A model generated the notes under the pieces. That model was given only the letters and a program-made list of their open reading frames with translations. It ran no database searches and was not told where the DNA came from. Both the position numbers and the translations under genes were made by a program. Shown one piece after another: positions 54,906-64,000 of a DNA stretch of 64,000 nucleotides. How positions within the stretch are numbered: the stretch's first letter is position 1; every line of letters starts with the position of its first letter. The stretch spans positions 10,393,001 to 10,457,000 of the forward strand of contig NC_092680.1 of assembly GCF_964355755.1 (NCBI RefSeq). The letters run 5' to 3'. The stretch comes from Antedon mediterranea (taxonomy: Eukaryota > Echinodermata > Crinoidea > Comatulida > Antedonidae).

Positions 54906-56465
54906 CCTCTCTCCTATCTCTCTGTCGCTGATCTATCTGTCTGTCACTGATCTATCTGTCTCTCGCTGATCTATCTGACTCTCGCTGATCTATCTGTCTC
55001 TCGCTGATCTATCTGTCTCTCGCTGATCTATCTTTCTCTCGCTGATCTATCTGTCTCTCACTGATCTATCTGTCTCTCGCTGATCTATCTGTCTCTCGCT
55101 GATCTATCTGTCTCACGCTGATTTATCTGTCTCTCGCTGATCTATCTGTCTGTCACTGATCTATCTGTCTCTCGCTGATCTATCTGTCTCTCGTTAATCT
55201 ATCTGTCTCTCGCTAATCTATCTGTCTCTCGCTGATCTATCTGTCTCTCGCTGATCTATCTGTCTGTCGCTCATCTATCTGTCTCTCGCTGATCTATCTG
55301 TCTCTCGCTGATCTATCTGTCTGTCGCTGATCTATCTCTCTCTCTCGCTGATCTATCTGTCTCTCGCTGATCTATCTGTCTCTCGCTGATCTATCTGTCT
55401 GTCGCTGATCTATCTGTCTGTCGCTGATATATCTCTCTCTCGCTGATCTATCTGTCTGTCGCTGATCTATCTGTCTCTCGCTGATCTATCTGTCTGTCGC
55501 TGATCTATCTGTCTCTCGCTGATCTATCTGTCTGTCGCTGATCTATCTGTCTCACGCTGATCTATCTGTCTGTCGCTGATCTATCTGTCTCTCGCTGATC
55601 TCTCTCTCTCTCGCTGATCTATCTGTCTGTCGCTGATCTATCTGTCTGTCGCTGATCTATCTGTCTGTCGCTGATCTATCTGTCTGTCGCTGATCTATCT
55701 GTCTCTCGCTGATCTATCTGTCTGTCGCTGATCTATCTGTCTGCCGCTGATCTATCTGTCTGTCGCTGATCTATCTGTGTGTCGCTGATCTATCTGTCTG
55801 TCGCAGATCAATCTGTCTGTCGCTGATCTATCTCTCTCGCTGATCTATCTGTCTGTCGCTGATCTATCTGTCTGTCGCTGATCCATCTCTCTCTCGCTGA
55901 TCTACCTGTCTGTCGCTGATCTATCTCTCTGTCGCTGATCTATCTCTCTGTCGCTGATCTATCTCTCTGTCGCTGATCTATCTCTCTCTGTCGCTGATCT
56001 ATCTCTCTCTGTCGCTGATCTATCTCTCTCTCTCGCTGATCTACCTCTCTCTCTCTCTCGCTGATCTATCTCTCTCTCTCGCTGATATATATCTCTCTCT
56101 CTCGCTGATCTATCTCTCTCTCGCTGATCTATCCCTCTCTTGCTGATCTATCTCTCTCTCTCTCGCTGATCTATCTCTCTCTCTCGCTGATCTATCTCTC
56201 TCTCGCTGATCTATCTCTCTCTCGCTGATCTATCTCTCTCTCGCTGATCTATCTCTCTCTCTCGCTGATCTATCTCTCTCACGCTGATCTATCTCTCTCT
56301 CGCTGATCTATCTCTCTCTCGCTGATCTATCTCTCCCCCGCTGATCTATCTCTCTCTCGCTGATCTATCTCTCTCTCGCTGATCTATCTCTCTCTCGCTG
56401 ATCCATCTCTATCTCGCTGATATATCTCTCTCTCTCTGATCTATCTCTCTCTCGCTGAGCTATTT
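54906..56465. repeat. CGCTGATCTATCT(CT)n simple-repeat array, left block
   Basis: Units of about 16-20 bp with core CGCTGATCTATCT followed by GTCTGT, GTCTCT or CTCTCT. The left part is richer in GTCTGTCGCTG; the right part is pure CTCTCT. There is no coding content. Confidence 0.95.
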
Positions 56466-57156
56466 TATTTCTTTATTCTGATACAAAATCAATAGGATAA
56501 AAACACAAAAAGTACCGAGACGGCAAACTTATTTCCATTGTGGTCCTAAACAAATATAACAGAATAAACAAGGAAAACCACAATAACTTAAACATAATAC
56601 ACAAACAAATAGCAAATTAAATTTCTCTTAATCTAAGAATTTCACAAAAATAACTTTTTGATCTCTGTTTAAATAATTGTAATGAAGAGGAGCTTTGAAC
56701 AAAATAGGGGAGTGAATTCCATAACTGAATGCTTGTTATTAAGAAAGTTGACCTGTTGTGAGTTCCTATGACTGGAATTTGGATCGAAATGCTGTCTCTA
56801 GCAAATCTTGTATTGTGATTGTGACGTTGTCTCGTCAGGGTAATTGTATCCAGGTAAGTTGGAGCACTTTTGTTAATTATTTTATACATAATACATAGTT
56901 TCCTCACTTGTACTCTTAGGTCAACTGGCAACCAATTTAAGTTTACAAACTCATGTATACCTATATGATATCGTGGTCCTAGGTTCGAAATGCACCTAAT
57001 AATTTTGTTTTGAGACGTCTGTAGCCTATTTTTAATATATTTATTTGTACACGAGTACCATACACAGCACCCATAGTCATAATGACATTGTGTCAGAGAA
57101 GATGCAATTAATTTAAGAGCATATTTAGTAATATATTTTTTATTTCTATTAAGAAA
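56466..57156 (-). mobile_element. LINE 3' fragment inside the simple repeat
   Basis: A 5'-truncated LINE; its 3' end on the minus strand is AT-rich (AGAATAAAGAAATAAAAT). CTAT flanks both sides (GAGCTAT|TTTATT and AAA|CTATCTCT), a possible 4-bp target duplication or chance because CTAT is part of the repeat. Confidence 0.65.
56617..57120 (-). pseudogene. LINE ORF2 C-terminal fragment
   Basis: The frame is open from about 57120 (HYDYGCCVWYS, RLQTSQNKIIRCIS, NLNWLPVDLRVQVRKLCIMY) through INKSAPTYLDTITL and TSIQLWNSLPYFVQ to the stop at 56617. NLNWLPVDLRV and the LWNSLP motif are diagnostic of the CR1/L2-type C-terminus. It has no endonuclease or catalytic RT blocks, so it is a dead fragment. 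The methionine at 56931 is internal. Confidence 0.75.
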
Positions 57157-58488
57157 CTATCTCTCTCTCGCTGATCTATCTCTCTCTCGCTGATCTATCT
57201 CTGTCTCGCTGATCTATCTCTCTTTCTCGCTGATCTATCTGTGTCTCGCTGATCTATCTCTCTCTCGCTGATCTATCTGTGTCTCGCTGATCTATCTCTC
57301 TCTCGCTGATCTATCTGTGTCTCGCTGATCTATCTCTCTCTCGCTGATCTATCTCTCTCTGGCTGATCTATCTCTCTGTCGCTGATCTATCTCTCTCTCG
57401 CTGATCTATCTCTCTCTCGCTGATCTATCTCTCTCACTGATCTATCTCTCTCGCTGATCTATCTCTCTCTCGCTGATCTATCTCTCTCTCGCTGATCTAT
57501 CTCTCTCTCGCTGATCTATCTCTCTCTCTCGCTGATCTATCCCTCTCTCGCTGATCTATCTCTCTCTCTCGCTGATCTATCTATCTCTCGCTGATCTATC
57601 CCTCTCTCGCTGATCTATCTCTCTCTCTCTCTCTCTCTCTCGCTGATCTATCTCTCTCTCTCTCGCTGATCTATCTCTCTCTCGCTGATCTATCTCTATA
57701 TCGCTGATCTATCTCTCTCTCTCGCTGATCTATCTCTCTCTCGCTGATCTATCTCTCCCCCGCTGATCTATCTCTCCCCTGCTGATCTATCTCTCTCTCG
57801 CTGATCTATCTCTCTCTCGCTGATCTATCTCTCTCTCGCTGATCTATCTCTCTCTCGCTGATCTATCTCTCTCTCGCTGATCTTTCTCTCTCTCGCTGAT
57901 CTATCTCTCTCTCGCTGATCTATCTCTCTCTCGCTGATCTATCTCTGTCTCGCTGATCTATCTCTCTCTTTCGCTGATCTATCTGTTTCTCGCTGATCTA
58001 TCCCTCTCTCGCTGATCTATCGGTGTCTCGCTGATCTATCTCTCTCTCGCTGATCTATCTGTGTCTCGCTGATCTATCTCTCTCTCGCTGATCTATCTCT
58101 GTCTCGCTGATCTATCTCTCTGTCGCTGATCTATCTCTCTCTCGCTGATCTATCCCTCTCTCGCTGATCTATCCCTCTCTCGCTGATCCAACTATCTCTC
58201 TCGCTGATCTATCTATCTCTCTCTCGCTGATCTATCTCTCTCTCGCTGATCTATCTATCTCTCTCGCTGATCTATCTATCTCTCTCTCGCTGATCTATCT
58301 CTCTCACGCTGATCGATCTCTCTCTCGCTGATCTATCTATCTCTCTCTCTCGCTGATCTATCTCTCTCTCGCTGATCTATCTATCTCTCTCTCGCTGATC
58401 TATCTATCTCTCTCTCGCTGATCTATCTCTCTCTCGCTGATCTATCTCTCTCTCGCTGATCTATCTCTCTCTCTCTCTCTCTCTCGCT

Positions 58489-58541
<53 letters not shown>

Positions 58542-58991
58542 TCTATGTCTCTCTCGCTGATCTATCTCTCTCTCTCGCTGATCTATCTCTCTCTCGCTGA
58601 TCTATCTCTCTCACGCTGATCTATCTATCTCTCTCTCGCTGATCTATCTTTCTCTCGCTGATCTATCTCTCTCTCTCGCTGATCTATCTATCTATCTCTC
58701 TCTCTCTCTCTCGCTGATCTATCTCTCTCTCGCTGATCTGTCCCTCTCTCGCTGATCTATCTCTCTCTCTCGCTGATCTATCTATCTCTCGCTGATCTAT
58801 CCCTCTCTCGCTGATCTATCTCTCTCTCTCTCTCGCTGATCTATCTCTCTCTCGCTGATCTATCTCTCTCTCGCTGATCTATCTCTCTCTCGCTGATCTA
58901 TCTCTCTCTCGCTGATCTATCCTTCTCTCGCTGATCTATCTCTCTCTCTCGCTGATCTATCTATCTCTCGCTGATCTATCCCTCTCTCGCT

Positions 58992-59038
<47 letters not shown>

Positions 59039-59790
59039 TCTATCTCTCTCTCTCGCTGATCTATCTCTCTCTCGCTGATCTATCTCTCTCTCGCTGATCT
59101 ATCTCTCTCTCTCGCTGATCTATCTCTCTCTCGCTGATCTATCTCTCCCCCGCTGATCTATCTCTCCCCTGCTGATCTATCTCTCTCTCGCTGATCTATC
59201 TCTCTCTCGCTGATCTATCTCTCTCTCGCTGATCTATCTCTCTCTCGCTGATCTTTCTCTCTCTCGCTGATCTATCTCTCTCTCGCTGATCTATCTCTCT
59301 CTCGCTGATCTATCTCTGTCTCGCTGATCTATCTCTCTCTCTCGCTGATCTATCTGTTTCTCGCTGATCTATCCCTCTCTCGCTGATCTATCTCTCTCTC
59401 GCTGATCTATCTGTGTCTCGCTGATCTATCTCTCTCTCGCTGATCTATCTCTGTCTCGCTGATCTATCTCTCTGTCGCTGATCTATCTCTCTCTCGCTGA
59501 TCTATCCCTCTCTCGCTGATCTATCCCTCTCTCGCTGATCCAACTATCTCTCTCGCTGATCTATCTATCTCTCTCTCTCGCTGATCTATCTCTCTCTCGC
59601 TGATCTATCTATCTCTCTCGCTGATCTATCTATCTCTCTCTCGCTGATCTATCTCTCTCACGCTGATCGATCTCTCTCTCGCTGATCTATCTATCTCTCT
59701 CTCTCGCTGATCTATCTCTCTCTCGCTGATCTATCTATCTCTCTCTCGCTGATCTATCTCTCTCTCGCTGATCTATCTCTCTCTCGCTGA

Positions 59791-59845
<55 letters not shown>

Positions 59846-61329
59846 TCTATCTCTCTCTCTCTCTCTCTCTCTCGCTGATCTATGTCTCTCTCGCTGATCT
59901 ATCTCTCTCTCTCGCTGATCTATCTCTCTCTCGCTGATCTATCTCTCTCACGCTGATCTATCTATCTCTCTCTCGCTGATCTATCTTTCTCTCGCTGATC
60001 TATCTCTCTCTCTCGCTGATCTATCTATCTATCTCTCTCTCTCTCTCTCGCTGATCTATCTCTCTCTCTCGCTGATCTATCCCTCTCTCGCTGATCTATC
60101 TCTCTCTCTCGCTGATCTATCTATCTCTCGCTGATCTATCCCTCTCTCGCTGATCTATCTCTCTCTCTCTCTCTCTCGCTGATCTATCTCTCTCTCGCTG
60201 ATCTATCTCTCTCTCGCTGATCTATCTCTCTCTCTCGCTGATCTATCTCTCTCTCGCTGATCTATCTCTCTCTCGCTGATCTATCTCTCCCCCGCTGATC
60301 TATCTCTCCCCTGCTGATCTATCTCTCTCTCGCTGATCTATCTCTCTCTCGCTGATCTATCTCTCTCTCGCTGATCTATCTCTCTCTCGCTGATCTTTCT
60401 CTCCCTCGCTGATCTATCTCTCTCTCGCTGATCTATCTCTCTCTCGCTGATCTATCTCTGTCTCGCTGATCTATCTCTCTCTCTCTCGCTTATCTATCTG
60501 TTTCTCGCTGATCTATCTCTCTCTCGCTGATCTATCGGTGTCTCGCTGATCTATCTCTCTCTCGCTGATCTATCTGTGTCTCGCTGATCTATCTCTCTCT
60601 CGCTGATCTATCTCTGTCTCGCTGATCTATCTCTCTGTCGCTGATCTATCTCTCTCTCGCTGATCTATCCCTCTCTCGCTGATCTATCCCTCTCTCGCTG
60701 ATCCAACTATCTCTCTCGCTGATCTATCTATCTCTCTCTCGCTGATCTATCTCTCTCTCGGTGATCTATCTATCTCTCTCGCTGATCTATCTATCTCTCT
60801 CTCGCTGATCTATCTCTCTCACGCTGATCGATCTCTCTCTCGCTGATCTATCTATCTCTCTCTCTCGCTGATCTATCTCTCTCTCGCTGATCTATCTATC
60901 TCTCTTTCGCTGATCTATCTCTCTCTCTCGCTGATCTATCTCTCTCTCTCTCTCGCTGATCTATCTCTCTCTCGCTGATCTATCTCTCACTCGCTGATCT
61001 ATCTTTCTCGCTGATCTATCTCTCTCTGATCTATCTCTCTCTCGCTGATCTATCTCTCTCTCGCTGATCTATCTCTCTCTCTCGCTGATCTATCTCTCTT
61101 TCGCTGATCTATCTCTCTCTCGCTGATCTATCTCTCTCTCGCTGATCTATCTCTCTCTCGCTGATCTATCTCTCTCTCTCTCTCGCTGATCTATGTCTCT
61201 CTCACTGATCTATCTCTCTCTCTCGCTGATCTATCTCTCTCTCGCTGATCTATCTCTCTCACGCTGATCTATCTATCTCTCTCTCGCTGATCTATCTTTC
61301 TCTCGCTGATCTATCTCTCTCTCTCGCTG

Positions 61330-61365
<36 letters not shown>

Positions 61366-61470
61366 CTCTCTCTCTCTCTCTCTCGCTGATCTATCTCTCT
61401 CTCTCGCTGATCTATCTCTCTCTCGCTGATCTCTCTCTCTCTCGCTGATCTATCTCTCTCTCTCTCTCTT
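57157..61470. repeat. CGCTGATCTATCT(CT)n simple-repeat array, right block
   Basis: Same units as the left block, with long (CT)n runs (58490-58535, 59800-59840) and (CTAT)n near 61330-61365. It contains long-range copies: CTCTCCCCCGCTGATC at 57751, 59141 and 60283, and CGCTGATCCAACTATC at 58181, 59533 and 60696. Confidence 0.95.
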
Positions 61471-61561
61471 TTAAGTAAATTTTCTTTTGGATGATCCAAA
61501 GTCGAATAAAATTCGTAAACTTACGTTTTTTACTCTAGCCTTCGCTGGTCAACGACGCAGC

Positions 61562-62263
61562 TTAATCATGAGTGAGTCTCTGTGACTTGGACTTGTTACC
61601 ATTAGATCTCGTATATGGTATAGCGCCATCTATAGATCGTTCAGGTTTTCCCAATTGGGATTGTCGGGGCCTCCTCTTTAGTAAGTTGTTGTACAATGTT
61701 GGGAGTTCCAAACCGCCGTCTTCTCTGTTCATAGTGTTACCATGTTTTTTTATTTTTATTGATTCTTTTATTTTCCTGTCTTTCCATGACGATTCTGTGC
61801 CTAGTATTTTTACGTTCGAATTTGGTAAATGAGTGTGAGTGGTCATGTGATCGGTGATGGCTGAGTTGTGAACAATTTCTGAAGCTGAATTTCTGGCTGA
61901 ACGTGTTAGGATCCCTGTACAATGTGAAGTGACATCTGCTTTGTGTTCTTTTATCCTTGTGGATAAGGTTCTGGCTGTTTCTCCTATATATGTTTTTTCG
62001 CAGTTGTTGCAATTTACTTGGTATATTACATCAGATTTGTCATCATTTTTTATTTTGTCTTTTGGGTGAACTAAAAGACTTCTTAATTTGTTTTGTGGAG
62101 TAAAATAAGTGTTGACATTGTAACTAGATAAGCAGCGTCTAATTCTTTCTGATATTCTTGGTATGTAAGGTATCCCTATGTTACCTTTGTTTTTGTTGGT
62201 TGTATCTTTTGTTTTACCATTGGTAGCGAGACACGAAGCTGCTTGTCGAAACTGCTCGCCCAA
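61562..62263 (-). pseudogene. Penelope-like element: GIY-YIG endonuclease part
   Basis: 233 residues from the end of a Penelope-like polyprotein. The linker PYIPRISERIRRCLSSYNV and FTPQNKLRSLLVHPKD leads to the GIY-YIG nuclease VIYQVNCNNCEKTYIGETARTL...R..EH, with the CxxC pair typical of Penelope endonucleases. LGTESSWKDRKIKESIKIKK follows. The RT part is absent, so it is 5'-truncated. Its left end lies close to the simple-repeat array. Confidence 0.8.
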
Positions 62264-62470
62264 AAAAAATCGGTATAAAAGCTGAAAAGAGGAATATAAT
62301 GATGAGATAAATAATAATACTGATCGAAGGTCTCCGAGTAGAATCTACCTGAATACCTGAATAACCTATTTTAAAACTACAAAACTGTTATTTTAGCACG
62401 AAAACTGTTGCATTTTTTTTTTTTTCAACACCACCTGTAACCAAAACAAAACAGCTAGGCTGATCACGGG
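62264..62470. other. Spacer, probable LINE 5' UTR
   Basis: Short stretch between the Penelope fragment and the LINE ORF1 start. No feature beyond T and A runs. Confidence 0.4.
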
Positions 62471-63310
62471 ATGTCTAGTAAAAAGGACATTCCAGTCAAC
62501 GAGTTGAGCTCAGCCGGTAACACAAGGCATTCAAAGCAGGTACGTTCGACGCTAACAGACGTACTACACAGCCCAGATCTAGTAAAGCTAATAGATGATA
62601 GCATTAGTAAGGCCTTTACGGGCCCTTTGTTGGCTGATTTAATTAAATCATCTATAACGTCAGCATTCGAAAGCAAGATTTTTATGGATCAGTTGAAGAA
62701 ATCTGTGAACAAAGCTGTAGAGAAAATAGAAACCAGGTTTGATTATTTGGAAGGGAAAATGTTTGATATTGAAAGCAAACAAGATGAAATTGCAACCAAT
62801 ACTGCTTTGGAAATCTCGTACATTGATGAATTACAGCACAAAATAAAAAAACAGGCCGTACAACTGGACGATCTTGAACAATATTCTCGTAGAAACTGTC
62901 TACGCTTTTTCGGAATCCCGGAGACAAGTAAAGACAATACTGATGAAATTGTGGTAAACCTAGCAAATAGTAAACTTGGAATTGATATTAATCTGCATGA
63001 TATTGATAGGTCTCATCGGACAAGAGCAAGAAATGGCAAATCGAATCGTCCACGACCAATTATCGTGAAATTCACTTCTTATCGGAACAGAAAAAGAATC
63101 ATCACAGCACGTAGAAAGCTGAAAGGAAGTGGTATTTCAATCCAAGAGGACCTGACATGGAACAGAAGGAATCTACTTGCTGAAGCCAAGAAGCACCCAA
63201 GCACAAAGAGCGTATGGTCAATCGATGGAAAGGTGATGGCGACAGTAGTCAGAAATGACAGGGAAGTAAAATTAACCATTCTTACATTGGCTGAACTAAA
63301 CAATCTATAA
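62471..63310 (+). CDS. LINE ORF1 protein (coiled coil, RRM-like)
   Basis: A complete 279-residue frame. Residues about 75-138 form a coiled coil (KKSVNKAVEKIETRFDYLEG...). It is followed by LEQYSRRNCLRFFGIPE (135-151), the signature that opens the RRM-like domain of this ORF1 type, then DIDRSHRTRARNGKSNRPRP and IIVKFTSYRNRKRI. The C-terminal domain has SGISIQEDLTWNRRNLLAEAKK. Such proteins bind element RNA as multimers. The start ATG is preceded by an AT-rich leader and there is no upstream in-frame extension of note. Confidence 0.8.
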   Translation: MSSKKDIPVNELSSAGNTRHSKQVRSTLTDVLHSPDLVKLIDDSISKAFTGPLLADLIKSSITSAFESKIFMDQLKKSVNKAVEKIETRFDYLEGKMFDIESKQDEIATNTALEISYIDELQHKIKKQAVQLDDLEQYSRRNCLRFFGIPETSKDNTDEIVVNLANSKLGIDINLHDIDRSHRTRARNGKSNRPRPIIVKFTSYRNRKRIITARRKLKGSGISIQEDLTWNRRNLLAEAKKHPSTKSVWSIDGKVMATVVRNDREVKLTILTLAELNNL

Positions 63311-63549
63311 TTATGTTATTTAATCCAAAGAGAGAGAGATATACGATGGTTATGCACGGAATTTTACAATACCACTTAACTGTTTGTAATTTAATTTTTT
63401 AAAGAAATGTATTATCACTAGGTAAATTCACTAAGCACGATTTTGAAATTGAAACTAATGTGACCTCGATTATTATACCGTTAGCATCACTTTTCGATAA
63501 TTTTTTGTTTCTTTTTATTTTTTTATTTTCTTCATTCTTAATAAAACAA

Positions 63550-64000
63550 ATGAACAACATAGAAAATGAAATTAATATCTTCAATGTCAAGCATTCAGTT
63601 CAAAATGCATATAACTTTGATCAAAACTTTATGAATTATCAAGATAAAGCCTTTTCCGCTTCACACGTTAATATTCGCTCCTTAAGTAAAAATTACGACA
63701 ATCTCAATTTATTTTATGAAACCTGTATTAAATATAAATTTAATATTATTGGTATTTCAGAGGTATGGAAAATTTCCCAACCTGAGCTTTACCGGCTACA
63801 GAATTATAATTTAGAAGTTGTATGTCGAGAGGATTCTCGTGGGGGCGGCGTAGGTGCCTACATTCATTCTTCTTTAAATTATAAACTTGTAAAAGCCAAT
63901 GTTACCCATGCTGAGTCCTTGTGGTTAAAAAGTTGCAAATAGTAATAATTCTGAAATCCTTGTAGGCGTTATCTACCGAAAACCTAATACTAATATTAAA
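63550..64000 (+). pseudogene. LINE ORF2 N-terminus: AP endonuclease, frame-shifted and cut by window end
   Basis: The frame has ASHVNIRSLSKNYDNL, IIGISEVWKIS (catalytic Glu region) and GGGVGAYIHSSLNYK, the first blocks of the CR1/L2 endonuclease. At about 63930 the frame is lost (ESLWLK | VANSNNSEILVGVIYRKP), likely a one-base change in the A run TTAAAAAG. ATG 63550 (MNNIENEIN) is a reasonable start; the longer frame from 63460 begins with a hydrophobic stretch unlike this family. Confidence 0.65.

Larger units (their letters stand above)
62471..64000 (+). mobile_element. CR1/L2-type LINE, 5' part, continues past the window
   Basis: ORF1 followed by the start of ORF2 endonuclease on the plus strand. 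The last 60 bases still code in a shifted frame (ILVGVIYRKPNTN), so the element continues to the right. Confidence 0.75.

Overview
This window is metazoan nuclear DNA, almost certainly from a marine invertebrate. It has no bacterial-style operons. It is dominated by satellite arrays and by families typical of animal genomes: Ngaro-type tyrosine-recombinase (YR) retrotransposons, CR1/L2 and Tx1/L1 LINEs, a Penelope-like element and a hAT element. The palindrome TAGGCCTA is strongly over-represented in the non-repeat stretches. An echinoderm or another invertebrate deuterostome is my guess, but the sequence alone does not fix the taxon.

Layout. 1-4.2 kb: a decayed multi-exon gene for a large uncharacterised protein with an RNase H/DDE-like core and a C2H2 finger, broken by a stop codon and frameshifts. 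4.2-4.8 kb: two small inverted-repeat (MITE-like) units. 5.6-16.5 kb: satellite 1 (about 85-bp monomers) with a 1,661-bp higher-order repeat present three times, and one CR1/L2-type LINE inserted cleanly into it. 16.5-23.7 kb: two fused, damaged Ngaro copies (A and B, minus strand); copy A keeps the diagnostic B1-A2-B2 split direct repeats. 23.7-25.8 kb: no gene seen. 25.8-33 kb: a Tx1/L1-type LINE (minus strand, ORF1 + ORF2), its ORF2 interrupted by a 1.58-kb non-autonomous hAT element with an exact 8-bp target duplication. 33.2-34.2 kb: a 19-bp minisatellite and a fragment of an SGNH-hydrolase ORF.

34.2-41.9 kb: satellite 1 again, in the opposite orientation, split by a 5.6-kb Ngaro-like element (copy C) that carries gag, RT-RNase H and YR plus an SGNH hydrolase ORF at its 5' side. 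41.9-54.9 kb: satellite 2 (about 135-190-bp monomers). It begins with a unit bounded by perfect 28-bp inverted repeats and most monomers contain a long hairpin. The array is split by a 4.9-kb island with few recognisable features, including an L2-like LINE tail. 54.9-61.5 kb: 6.5 kb of CGCTGATCTATCTCTCTCT-type simple repeat with its own long-range duplications and a LINE fragment. 61.5-64 kb: a Penelope GIY-YIG fragment and the 5' part of a CR1/L2-type LINE running off the end.

No intact host gene is supported. The most interesting items are copy C with its SGNH ORF, the terminal-inverted-repeat unit that looks ancestral to satellite 2, and the conserved splice-acceptor-like RT/YR overlap in the Ngaro copies.
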